Below, one piece after another: positions 36,037-46,900 of a DNA stretch of 64,000 nucleotides (its first letter is position 1; every line of letters begins with the position of its first letter). Origin of the DNA: Mercurialis annua. Taxonomy: Eukaryota > Streptophyta > Magnoliopsida > Malpighiales > Euphorbiaceae. The notes below the pieces were generated by a model, which was not told the origin of the DNA, searched no databases, and was given only the letters and a program-made list of their open reading frames with translations. The stretch spans positions 10,612,001-10,676,000 of the forward strand of contig NC_065570.1 of NCBI RefSeq assembly GCF_937616625.2, read 5' to 3'. The position numbers were made by a program, and so were the translations under genes.

Positions 36037-38533
36037 TTGAAGAAGATGACTTCTGAAAGAGTAAACCTGAAAGACAAACAACCAATGGACCCAAAAAACA
36101 CTCCAGAGATAATCAACGTGACGGAAGACGGGCTTCACAACGCCGGGGAAAAAAGCAATACCGGAGGGCCCTCTTTTTCAACACCTCAATACCAAACTAA
36201 TCTGATGAGGGGAAGCAACCCAATTGCTTTCAATCTGGGCACTGAAGAACAACAAGCACCAAGCGTAGCAGCACAAGATTCACACAACGAAATGCTGAAA
36301 AAGATACTAGAATCAGTACAGGCAAATCTAGACAGATTGGCTAGCGAAGCCAAAAGAACGAACGACAGGAACGAAGAAACCATGAAAATCCTAAGGGAAA
36401 ATTTCAGCCCTACAGCTCCCAGAAGAAGAGGAAGAATAGAAAACGCAAACCCAAGCCGACGAGAGACAGGAGCAGAAAACAATAAGAGCAAGGAACCCCG
36501 AACTAGAGGGAATGGAGAAAGAAACGAAGCAAGAAACCAGCGAGAAAATAGAACCAGCGACGAAGAAAGTCCGAACAGAGACAAATCTAACGAGGAATCA
36601 CCAGAGACACCCAGAAATGAGCACAACCAGAAGGACGCCCGGAGTGGTTTAAATTCAAATTAAGAGAGACGAACGAAGGAAGAAGGAAAAAGAAGACGCC
36701 CCGCCAAAGAGCAAGCGACAAGAAAGAGATGCAGGGAAAGAGCAAACTAAGAAAAAACACCAAGAAGGAGAGGGCGAATCGTCCGACACACCCCAAAAAA
36801 GCAAGGCCACATATGTGGTGGAAGAAGATTTGGAAGAGAAGATCGCCAAAGCACTCAAAAAACTAAAATATGAAGAATTGGATATAGACGATCTCAGGTT
36901 GAAAGGATCACCACTCTCGCCCGAGATCATGGAGGAAACCATCCCACACAGCATGAAGCTACCGATCCTGCCAACTTTCAATAGGGAAGGAGACCCCCGA
37001 GACCATACCTCTAGATTCACAGCGACCATGGGGCTACTCAGCGTATCAGACGCCATTCTCTGCAGGGTTTTCCCTACCACACTCACGGGCACGGCCCAGA
37101 GATGGTATAACAAATTAAAACCAGACTCGATCAAAAGCTTCGCTTCGCTTTCAACAAAGTTCCTTAATAGATATCTCACAAACATCCCAGCTAAAACCAC
37201 TACCAGCATCCTAAGATCCTGCATCCAAGAAGAAGGAGAAACCCTGCGAAGCTACATCGAACGATTCAACAAGCAAGCCATGAAGATCGACAATCTGAAC
37301 GTCGACATGGCGACAGAAGCATTGCGAGAAGGGACGCGATTCGGAAAACTGGTGGACAAGCTACTAGTCAATAAGCCCACGACTTTCTCGAACTTAATGG
37401 GCATAGCCCAGAAATACTTCGAGTTAGACGAAGGGCGAAGGGCGATCCGTGGAAAGGAAGCAAAAGGAAAAGAGTCAAAAGAGAGATCCAGAGAAAAAAC
37501 CAAGTCCAAACCTGATGACAGGAGAGGAAGGCCAGAGGAGAACAGACGATTCGCCCCCCAGACAAGATATGAATCGAGATATGATCCCAGAGATGACGAG
37601 AATAACTTCACTCCGCTAAACACCAGCCGAACTAATGTCCTCATGTGGATCAAAGAAAACGTCAAAAACGTGGTATGGCCACCAAAGATGAAAGCAGAGA
37701 TAAGAGACACCAGAAAATACTGCAAATTTCACGACGATTACGGACATGAAACGGATAGCTGCAGAGACTTAAAGGTCGAGATCGAAAGGATGATCGACAC
37801 AGGCGAGCTGAGGAAATTTGTGGCCCGAAAAGAGAAGAGCAATGACAAAGGAGAAAAAAGAAGCAGAGAAGACAAGCCGAAAGAGAAAGAAGACGAGCGC
37901 CCATCCAAAATTTTGGGAACCATAAACATGATTAATGGTGGAGGACATAGCAGCTCCACGATCAGGAGAAAGCAGAGGAAGGAAGTGATGAACATACGAG
38001 AAACTCACATGCCACCAGTGATCTTTGATGTAGAAGACTATGAATACCTCAAAGCGCCCCACAACGATGCTTTGGTAGTAACTACTATCACTGAAAATTG
38101 GAACATGGAGCGAATCCTAATCGACGAAGGAAGCGCGGTAAACCTCATGACAAACGCAGCATACAAAATGCTCGGAGGAACTACGTCAAGGCTACGCCGA
38201 GTCCCAATTCCGTTATCAGGACTCGGTGGCCCCTCCATCACTCCACTGGGAGCAGTCACCTTGGAAGTAATAATCGGCCCAGAAAGAGGAATAAACAAGA
38301 AAGTCATGTCACTGTTTAACATAGTGGACATGGAATTAACATACAATGCCATCCTAGGAAGACCTTTCCTCCATGATTCGGCGACAGTAACTAGCATAAG
38401 AGCGTTGGCAATGAAAATACCAACCGAAAAGGGAGTAGTGACGCTGAGAGGAGACCAAGGAATAGCCAAGAAGTGCTACGACGAGTCAGTAGTGGATCCC
38501 CAAGAAAACAAGACCGAAAAGAAGGAAGAATAG
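36037..38533 (+). pseudogene. Tat-lineage gag-protease, split by one frameshift
   Basis: The first open frame is 36037-36663 (208 codons; polar N-terminal region with a coiled segment near residues 85-120). The second frame is open from 36653 to 38533 and carries the rest. The first ATG-like start of the second frame is only GTG at 36815, so both are best read as one protein with a +1 shift in the 11-bp overlap. In the second part: retrotransposon gag core (LTGTAQRWYNKLKP near 37085-37125), basic linker, zinc knuckle C-x2-H-x4-H-x4-C (CKFHDDYGHETDSC, about 37723), then protease with LIDEGSAVNLM (about 38118) and the downstream flap AILGRPFL (about 38349). The active-site motif reads D-E-G-S where most proteases have D-T/S-G. 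A stop follows the protease; there is no RT. Confidence 0.85.
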
Positions 38534-38812
38534 GAACGGAAAACGACCCATCGTCGGTAACGACTTTACGTCTTACCAGATGGCGTCAAATCTATCTTTA
38601 ATATTTTGTATGCCATCTTTTTATCAATAAAAGTTCAATTTTCCTACTATCTGATTAGCCAGACGAACCAATAAAGAAATAAAAATCAAGAACAGCCACG
38701 AATGATTAAATCAAAGATGAAAGAAGAAAAAATAAACTAAAGATCAAATTCAAGAAAGGCAAAATCACCAAATAAGGCGAATCAACACAAAAAGGCTAAT
38801 AGCCAAGAAAAC

Positions 38813-38999
38813 GAGTTTAAATTAACTCAAGACAAAATCGTCAAACTAGGCAAATCGCCACAAAAGAGTTTAGATTAACTCAAAAAAGGCAAATCGCCAA
38901 AAAAGAGTTTAGATTAACTCGAAATAAAAACAAAAATAAAAGAGTTTAGATTAACTCTATAAAAAAAAGCAACGCCAAGAACAGGGTTTAGAATAACCC
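38813..38999 (+). repeat. Array of five 16-bp palindromes between protease and antisense ORF
   Basis: Palindromic units lie at 38813-38828, 38866-38881, 38905-38920, 38942-38957 and 38984-38999. The common form is GAGTTTAGATTAACTC. The last unit is GGGTTTAGAATAACCC, where the second stem base has changed on both sides, keeping pairing. Between the first units lie smaller GGC…GCC palindromes (ggctaatagcc, ggcaaatcgcc twice). The array stands in the non-coding gap after the gag-protease stop. Confidence 0.75.
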
Positions 39000-39141
39000 T
39001 CGAGGCAAGACAAGTACATAAACAAAAAATTGATATAAGGCGAAAGCGCACTCTCGAAGAAACACGAAGAAAATATATTCATAAAATTGCGAATTACAAA
39101 AAACAAAATTCGTACATTAGCAAATACAATCAAAAGAAAAA

Positions 39142-40291
39142 CTACTGGACACGGTCTTTAGATATCTTGACAAGAAGGTCACGAGCGATGGCCTGGGGAT
39201 CCAACCCATTAACTCCAGAAAGATCAATATTAGGATTCTGCTCTAGAAGCTTCCTCCCAATCGCAAGGCGATACTCGCTTATCAAAGCAGAATAAAAGGC
39301 TTTCGTATCCAGCAAACGGATGTGAAGACCTTCAACCTCCGATCTTAGCTTGTCCCTCTCCCCACCAACAAGGGAATTGATTCGAATAAGCTCCTCAATC
39401 TCTTGAGTCAAGTCGTCGGTTTTCCTCTCGATCACTTTAACTTGGCGATCGTTAATCGCATCCTGCGCCTTAAGTTGCGCCAAAAGGGAATCATGCTCTT
39501 CCAAAGATGCCTTCAATTTTGCCCTTTCAGACTCGGAAGTCGCCAAAAGAGAAGATAGACGCTCGACCTCCTCCTCGGCACACTGTCGGCGGTCGTTCAA
39601 TACCAGAACAGATTGAAGAGCCTACAAACACCAAAAACAAATAAGTTAGGAGACAACTGAATATAAAAAATATATTATATTCAAGAAAGAAAACACTTAC
39701 AGAGAAACCATGAAAACAAGCCAGATCGGAAAGCTCCTGACCCGGCCTAGCACAAAACCATGTGACATCATCAGGAATCGCCAAAGTTCGGATATATTCC
39801 GCTAGCACTCTAGGATTCAGCAAACTAGCAGGATCCTGACCTTCGACCCACTGCACCAAATTTGGAGCAGAAGAAGAGTTTCCAGGAAAACTCTCCCTCG
39901 ATGGAGAACCATCGCCAACTCGACGTCTTTTCCTATACGAAGAATCTAGGTCTTGACCCAAAGCAATCGCTCCCGAATCAGCAACGACCAGCCCATCTGA
40001 ATTCACACCACCAACTCCCCCCGAGACGTTAAATGATGCTAGAGGGAGAAGTAGCGATGGAACCGCCTCGTCACCCACTGGATCAACCAAGTCATCATCA
40101 TCATCTACAACAATAACTTCATCACCCGCAGGCAACGCTATCTCGACAGGAGCAACGGGAATATCAGCAGGAGCCACATCCACATCAACGTCGCCAGGAA
40201 TAACGTTGGCGATATGAACGTCAGGACCACCCATCGGAACGTCCAAATCTACTTGAAACCCGGAAAGGAAATCGTCAGAAGAAGAAGACAT
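39142..40291 (-). CDS. Antisense ORF B of the Tat-lineage element (acidic and coiled-coil protein, spliced)
   Basis: Two exons on the minus strand, 40291-39701 and 39621-39142, joined by a 79-bp intron (39700-39622) with ends GTAAGT and TTTGTAG. The join is phase 0 (HGFS then ALQSVLVLND) and gives 356 aa. The N-terminal third is acidic, with runs of Asp and Val. A short basic RKRRR lies near residue 123. The C-terminal half after the intron is a long coiled coil (EEEVERLSSLLATSESERAK). I recognise no enzyme. The coiled-coil tail resembles that of plant 'putative gypsy type transposon' proteins, so A and B may be two parts of one gene; each has an acceptor-like TAG just before its own ATG. It is antisense to the element's gag transcript. 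Confidence 0.6.
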
Positions 40292-40306
40292 CCTACAAAA
40301 GAAACA

Positions 40307-41050
40307 TCAAAAAGAACTTAAGCAAATTAATATATCTTGAACAAAAGAGTAGCAAAGATCCGCCAAGCCTCGAGGAGGATCCTCCAAAGGAAACCATCGA
40401 CGCCGAAGATGACTATTGACCAAGACATCTAGAACGGGACGTGATATAGCACCACAGAAAGATATGTCGAAAGCAAGCTTTGACTCGGATAAACTTAAAG
40501 GAGACGGACAACTCCGAACTTGGTGAGAAGAAAAACCATCCGAAAAATGAAGAAAAGCAAATTTATGGTAAACAATAAAGAAACGCCTTCGCCAGCGACT
40601 GGTTAGGCAAGGAAGATAAATACGAGATCGCCCTTCTCTGCCAAGGGCGAAAACGAAGCAACCATCGCACTTCCTAAAGTCTACAAAATGATACAACACG
40701 TTGAGAGAAGGGGTACAACCCCGAAGCCTACACGCCTCCGAAAAGGCGAGCACTACTTTAATCGTACCGGGATAAAGTTGTCCCAGAGCAACCTTTAAAT
40801 CCCTGCACACTTCTACTAAAAATGAGTCTAAAGGAAACCTAAGACCAGCAGCAAATTGCTCTTCGAAGAGAACCGCCCTACAAGAAGATCCCGGAGAATC
40901 GGAAGCAGCCATATCGGCACCGGGTAATATTACCCTATAATCGAAAGGAAAGCTATACTTAAAATAGATATCTAAGACTTCACTCCTACGAAGCTTTGAT
41001 CTGGTAAAAGCCATAGCAGCGCATGCATCTTCCACTCGACTAAGAGGCAT
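40307..41050 (-). CDS. Antisense ORF A of the Tat-lineage element (putative gypsy-type transposon domain)
   Basis: Open from the ATG at 41050 (MPLSRVEDACAAMAF) to a stop at 40307, 247 aa. The segment FPLDSFLVEVCRDLKVALGQ with CRLRGCTPSLNVLYHF is the conserved core of the plant family Pfam calls Transposase_28, 'putative gypsy type transposon' (assignment from memory). No catalytic residues are known for that family, so its role is unknown. In-frame sequence upstream of the ATG is hydrophobic and probably not translated; TTCTAG just before the ATG looks like a splice acceptor. ORF B starts 16 bp after this ORF ends. Confidence 0.65.
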   Translation of the reverse strand: MPLSRVEDACAAMAFTRSKLRRSEVLDIYFKYSFPFDYRVILPGADMAASDSPGSSCRAVLFEEQFAAGLRFPLDSFLVEVCRDLKVALGQLYPGTIKVVLAFSEACRLRGCTPSLNVLYHFVDFRKCDGCFVFALGREGRSRIYLPCLTSRWRRRFFIVYHKFAFLHFSDGFSSHQVRSCPSPLSLSESKLAFDISFCGAISRPVLDVLVNSHLRRRWFPLEDPPRGLADLCYSFVQDILICLSSF

Positions 41051-41592
41051 CCTAGAACAAGAAATCACAAATATAAATACAAAATAAAGATCAAACAAGA
41101 AATATATTGAAGAACACATTGAAGAACACATCGAAAAACACCAAGTGCAGAAAAGGAATTTCCAGAACGATGATCATGAAGAACATATACAAGGAAGAAA
41201 ACCATGTTAACATCCAAATAACAAAAGAGAACATACCTGAAAATCTGGGTAAGACAAGTCACGAAGAACCAAATAATCAGACAAAGAACGAAAAGGAAAT
41301 AGCTGCAAGAAATAAGAACAAATTCGAAAAGCAAGTAAGAGGGAAAAGAAGAAATGCAAAGAGATTAAATACGAAGAGTTTTTGAATAAATCATTAATCG
41401 TTAAATCACTAAATGTCGACACGTGGCAACACAGAATCTTACTAAAGAAGAAACGTCATCCACAAACATATGAAACGACTCGCCCGGAATACGAAGCGAC
41501 TCGCCCGTATAAGGGAACTCAGCTCCAAAAGAGCTAAAATCCACTAAGGCATAAACGCCAAACTACTTCAGCTCACTTGCGGGGGGGGCTAA

Positions 41593-42184
41593 TGATGGAT
41601 ACCGAATCCTACAGTAAATATAATGGAGCCGAGTCACAGGAGATCCACTCTCAGATGATACCGGACTCTCCCTGAAGATCCGAAGATACGGAAGATACGC
41701 CGAATCCCTTAAGATTCGGTGATATGACAATGAAGACCGAATCCCAGATCCGCCCAAAGCGCGTTAGGTCCGGGATTCGGGTAATCGACCAAGAATGGAA
41801 GTATTGTCCTATTCGGACACAAACACTATATATGGAAGGATAAGCTCTACTTTAGGAAGATAAGACTATTTAGGAAGACGTTCCTAAATAGGACTCTTAT
41901 CAGATTAAGGTAGATCACGACAAATCAGGAGAATCCCTACGATATCGCCGAATCCCTGCAAAGTAGGATTCACCTGCCTAATACAACTCTACTAGGTATA
42001 TTCGACTACTATAAAAGGAGCACGAGGTATGCCTAGAATCATAATTACATTCATATACACAAAACGCTGCTCAAAACTCTAAACTGACTTTAGCATCGGA
42101 GAGTTAATCGGACAACCACCGTCCGGTTAGCTTCTATCCTGTTTTGCAGGTCTTACTCACCGGTTCAGAAGGCAGACTCCATCA
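41593..42184 (+). repeat. 3' LTR of the Tat-lineage element
   Basis: A 592-bp LTR ending CCATCA, followed by the target duplication ATTAC at 42185-42189. The polypurine tract (G-run, then CTAA) ends at 41592. Divergence from the 5' LTR is about 2% by eye. Confidence 0.9.
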
Positions 42185-42379
42185 ATTACTACTATTATAG
42201 TTTATTAATGGAGTTAAATATAAAAATAAGTAATTATTGTTCACTTAATATTCTAAAATAATGAATATTATAAACTATTTTTTTTTTCAAATGCATCAAA
42301 TATTATAAACCGGAGGGACTATTTATTAGCGAAAAAGAGAGAGAATAAAGATGCTTATAGCTTTTTTTTATAGATAACT

Positions 42380-42840
42380 TTGTTTAGCATAATGAGTCAT
42401 AGCACGGAAACGGAAACGGAAAACGGAAACGACACGAAACAGACACGCGGAAACATGTATTTTTCTAAATTGAAGGACACGAAACGTGGAAAAAACGTGT
42501 AAATAAAAAAATATAGGGATATATTTATAAAATTAGAAAATGTTATATATATTAAATTTTATTTATACAATTATGCCAATTAAAAAATAAATCAAATATA
42601 ATTAAATGCAACAAAAATAAGGAAATAAGTTATATCGTAACGTGAACAATAAAAATCATGGGCAATTGGTTCAAAAAATTATTTGTTGAGAACTTTTTAG
42701 GTTTTTTACAATTTTTCTTATTTACAGAGACGGCCCGAAACGTTTTCTTATATTTTGAGAATTTTTAAGAGTTTCCGGTTTTCCAAACGTTTTCGAAATA
42801 GGACACGCAATTTCGTCGAAGTTTCCGTACTTTTTAATGA
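42380..42840. repeat. Diverged repeat rich in 'ggaaac/gtttcc'
   Basis: The left side carries 'cacggaaacggaaacggaaa' and 'acacgcggaaac'; the right side carries the complementary 'gtttccggttttccaaacg' and 'gaagtttccgtac'. This suggests an old inverted-repeat DNA transposon. A piece of similar sequence lies in intron 9 of the ORP gene (48602-48740). The ends are not defined. Confidence 0.4.
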
Positions 42841-42846
42841 CATTAA

Positions 42847-43471
42847 GGGGGTGTTTGGTTCAGCTTTTTGATGGAGCTTTTGGCTTTTACTTTTCAAAAA
42901 GTTCCACCAAAGTGTTTGGTGAGAATTTTTTCAAAGCTTTTTGGAGCTTTTTGATCCTCCAACAGCTGCTGTTTGAAAAGCTCCATTTTGGAGGTTTTTG
43001 CCAACAGCTAATAGCTGTTTCATTATTTAGACAAAATTACTCTTATTAGAATATATCATTTTTTTAATATATAAAATTATTTAAATTATTTTTATATACT
43101 CTAATCATTTATAAATTATATAAAATTATTTATTTATATTAAAACAACTATAATTTAATAATTTTTTAAAAAAATTATTATAAATTTATCAAAAAAAATA
43201 TCTAAATAAATTTAAATAAAATATTGCTTTTTATAAAAAATAATTATTAATTTTTTAATTAAATAATATATGATATAATATATTCATAATTTAATAAATA
43301 AAAACAAAAATTATGTCCTTTACGGTCATTTTATATATAAACAGCTACAGCTAATTAAATTTCACCAAACACTTATGGTCTACCAGCTATCAGCTATCAG
43401 CTACCAGCTAACAGCTATCAGCAACAGCTAACAGCCACCAGCTATAAGAAACAGCTGAACCAAACAGGCCC
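42847..43471. mobile_element. Tourist-like MITE (PIF/Harbinger)
   Basis: Ends GGGGGTGTTTGGTTCAGCT and complement GGGCCTGTTTGGTTCAGCT are inverted and flanked by the 3-bp target TAA on both sides (42844-42846 and 43472-43474). This is the PIF/Harbinger pattern. It is 625 bp. Near the right end, 43380-43455 is a degenerate tandem run of 'cagcta(t/c/a)' units. It has no transposase. It ends about 460 bp upstream of the ORP start codon and so lies in its promoter region. Confidence 0.75.
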
Positions 43472-43928
43472 TAAACCTCTAAATAGCATGAGCATGCCTT
43501 GCCCGTTAAGCATGGAGCCAGCCAAGCTAAGTTAGCCAAAGTTGTGACCTAAAGCCGCCTATTTGGATTTTTGACCCACAAATCAAACCCACACGCTCTT
43601 CTAGAAACGCGTGAACCCCATCCCCCCCATCCCTAGAATTCTCTTCTTCTTTCCTAACGAATAAAATGGGTAATAATTTTCTGACTTCAAAATCCAAAAT
43701 AATATAAGCGCCAACCCACACAAAAGCATCTCCTCGCTGTTGCTCACTTTTTATTAAACTATTATTTTAATATTCAAACCAATCTCAAATTCTAATTCTT
43801 AAACGTCTCCGTCTCTCTATTTTCTTTTCTCGTCGTTCTACCTATTGTAGCTGCTGCTGCTAAATTTGGAATACCAATTTTTCGATTAGGGTTCGGTTTT
43901 CTCAAGAACACATATTATTATCGTTATT

Positions 43929-46900
43929 ATGGCTCCTAATGATCCTAAACAAACTAGTAGTAGCAGTGGCGGCGGTGGATTCTTCTCCTCCTTCGTCTCC
44001 AGTTTGTCCGCCATGACCAGATCAGTCAACGGGTATTTCATTTGTTCTTTCAGATCTATCTTTTGTTTTTAGGTTTTTTTTTATTTGATCATCAATTTCT
44101 GATTTAATCTGATCTTGTTTAGTTTTACTGTATTTTGTTGATATGAGACGGGATTGCTGTTAGTTAACGTTAGATTTATCTTGTTTTAATCACAGTGTTG
44201 ATGTTTTGTTATGTACTGATTAATAGATTAAATTGTTTCCATACTATTCAAGCTGACTGGATATTATTGTAGGTTTTGTTTGGAATTAGATTTGTTTGCA
44301 AGATTTCAACTAAGTTCATTAAATGTTTAACAAAATCTTGTCATTTTTAGCATGATTTTTGTGCTGTTAAAATTAAAGAAATAATTGAACTGCTGTCACT
44401 AGGTTTATTCAAGTGCATTGGTTGCATTAATTAGCTGTTGAAGAAGTTGCAGAGACACAACCGGTGTTTGTTTCTAATCTTGATTTTGATTTTCTTTTAA
44501 TTTGTTCTTTAGTTTACTGGGATACGAGGGGCTAGAAGTTGTTAATCCTGAAGGAGGCAATGAAGACGCGGAAGAAGAAGCTAAGAAAGGAAGATGGAGA
44601 CAGGAGGTATGAACAGTTATCAATTCTGCATCAGTGCATAACCTAGGGATTTGTGCCTTACCGACTTGGTTGGATATTCGATAGTTTTCCATGAACATGA
44701 AGTAAATGGAAAAAACGAAAAGGAAGAAAACAGGCAGGAAATGGAATATTAAATGATATGTTAGCTAGAGACGAGTTAGACTTGTATTATGCCCTCAAAT
44801 TGATTTTTAATATTTGTGTCTTCAACATAAACGATCCCTTTCCTTCCATTCCAATTCCGCGTTAGATAGCGGCTATGAATATGTTGATGTTGGATAGCCT
44901 GTATCGCAACATTGAGAATAAATTAATCCAAAAGTCTCTTTGCTTAGGCTTTCTCTTTCCTGGTAATTAATTTAGGCGGCTAACCTGTCATGTCAATACG
45001 ATTCTGTATCTGATCAATCAGAAGAAGTGTACTCGCTAAATGCAGATGAAAAAAATACCTTCTAAATTTAGAGGAATGAGGTGCTTACACTGTGTTATGT
45101 AATGACTTGAGGTTTTGGTTCTTGTTTTTAGCAGATATGAGTATAGTTATATTTCTAGCCTTTTGTTTTCTTCAGGACAGGGATAGCTATTGGAAGATGA
45201 TGCAGAACTATGTAGGATCAGATATCACATCTATGGTGACACTTCCTGTTCTTATTTTTGAGCCAATGTCAATGGTGCAGAAAATGGCAGAGGTTCATAC
45301 TGAGTTTCCTTGTTTTAAATCTTTGTTTCTTAAAGTTATGAGTACCTTATGTGTTAATATTACCTACCTGTATTTTTGTCACAGTTGATGGAGTACTCAC
45401 ATTTATTGGATCTTGCTGATGAATGCGAGGATCCCCACATGCGGTTGGTGTATGCTGGTAAGAACCGTTCCTCTCTTTATGCTGTCTCTATGCTTGCATG
45501 TGCACAGTTCATTTTGTGGCTCGGGCCTGATGCTGTGGCTGATTGCAGCATCGTTTTTCATATCTATCTACTTTGCCTTCCAACGCACATGGAAGCCATT
45601 TAACCCAATTCTTGGCGAGACTTATGAGATGGTTAATCATGGCGACCTTACATTCATATCAGAGCAGGTGAGTTACTTAACAATTGCAGCTTTAAATTGA
45701 GTTTTTACGTGCTATTTTTTTTCCTCTTAGATTTTGTTTGGTTTAAACTTGTTATGGAACCTAAAGTTAACTTGTTCATGATTCATCAATTTCACAGGTT
45801 AGTCATCACCCTCCAATCAGTGCTGGACATGCTGAAAATGAGCATTTCACATATGATATAACTTCGAAGGTCAAAACTAAGTTCTTAGGGAACTCGCTCG
45901 AGATCTATCCTCTTGGAAGGTATAGCAACTGTTGGTTCTTAGTCTCTTTGTGACAATTTATAAAGGTTGCTAGGTTGAATATTTGAACTCTAGGTTTTAT
46001 CTACATGCTTTCTATGTGGACATGAGCATCCTTGTTAACTTACACATGCCTTATGTGAAGAGATGAAATCTATAAGATGTTTTGTGTAATACAAAACTAT
46101 CGAGATTCTTCAAGATATGTCTAAGCTGACTATTTGTCCCGTTTTCTTCTTGTCCTACCATATACCATAAAGACAAACGTGGCAGGGAAAATGAAGAATT
46201 GATATCAAAGATTTCTACTCATTGATATGCTCATATCTGTAAATCTGTAGTTAAAATTTACAGCTAGCATTGTACACGAGCAAGCTCAGGAATTTAGGTT
46301 GAAGAATTATATAGACATTGTTCAATTTGCATGAGAAATAGACAAGTTTATGCTTCTTAGAATCTTATATCTTGTGATTTGACATCATCTTGTAGTGCGC
46401 CTGAAGGAAGAAGAAAATTGGTTTCTATTCTCTTTGACTCTTTTTAAAATTTAACGATTTTCATACTTGGTGGAAATAGTATAGGGGAGTTATAGAAGAT
46501 AGAAAGCCTTACCTCTAAATCCTCTTGGAAAATTTCACTTAAACTTGTTAATTTCTTATTTTTACATTACTGTGCCTGAAGAGGGAGAACTTTTTATGTG
46601 TGTTTTGAGCCACCAGGTAATGTATGAATTTGTACTTCACACTTAATGGATTCAAATGTATTCTCTTCCCTGTAACAGTACTGGTGTGTCATCTGATATC
46701 TCTCTTTGCATTTCTCTAAATTTGGTGTCATTTACATCTAGCTTGTCTGACCATTTACTTATTTGTATTATATATCTCAACATTGACAATGCATTAATAT
46801 GCAGGACGCGGGTAACCCTAAAAAGGGATGGTGTAGTTCTTGATTTGGTGCCGCCTCTCACAAAAGTTAGCAACTTAATCTTTGGACGAACTTGGATTGA

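Larger units (their letters stand above)
35366..42184 (+). mobile_element. Ty3/Gypsy Tat-lineage LTR retrotransposon, gag-protease only, with antisense ORFs
   Basis: LTRs at 35366-35960 and 41593-42184, starting TGATGG and ending CCATCA, are flanked by a perfect 5-bp duplication, ATTAC (35361-35365 and 42185-42189). A primer-binding site beginning TGGCGCCGTC follows the 5' LTR, and a polypurine tract with eight or more G residues precedes the 3' LTR. Plus strand: gag with a Tat-type zinc knuckle, then an aspartic protease. Reverse transcriptase, RNase H and integrase are absent: only about 0.6 kb separates the protease stop (38533) from the antisense ORF end (39142). Minus strand: two ORFs of the kind described as 'aORF' in Tat elements. 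The LTRs differ by about a dozen substitutions and one 3-bp indel in 595 bp, so the insertion is recent. Confidence 0.9.

Noticed and set aside
36186..38469. Long antisense frames over gag (for example 36655-37224 and 38038-38469)
   Set aside because: They are shadows of the purine-rich, A-biased gag codons; they show no domain and lack the conservation pattern seen for the true antisense ORFs further right.
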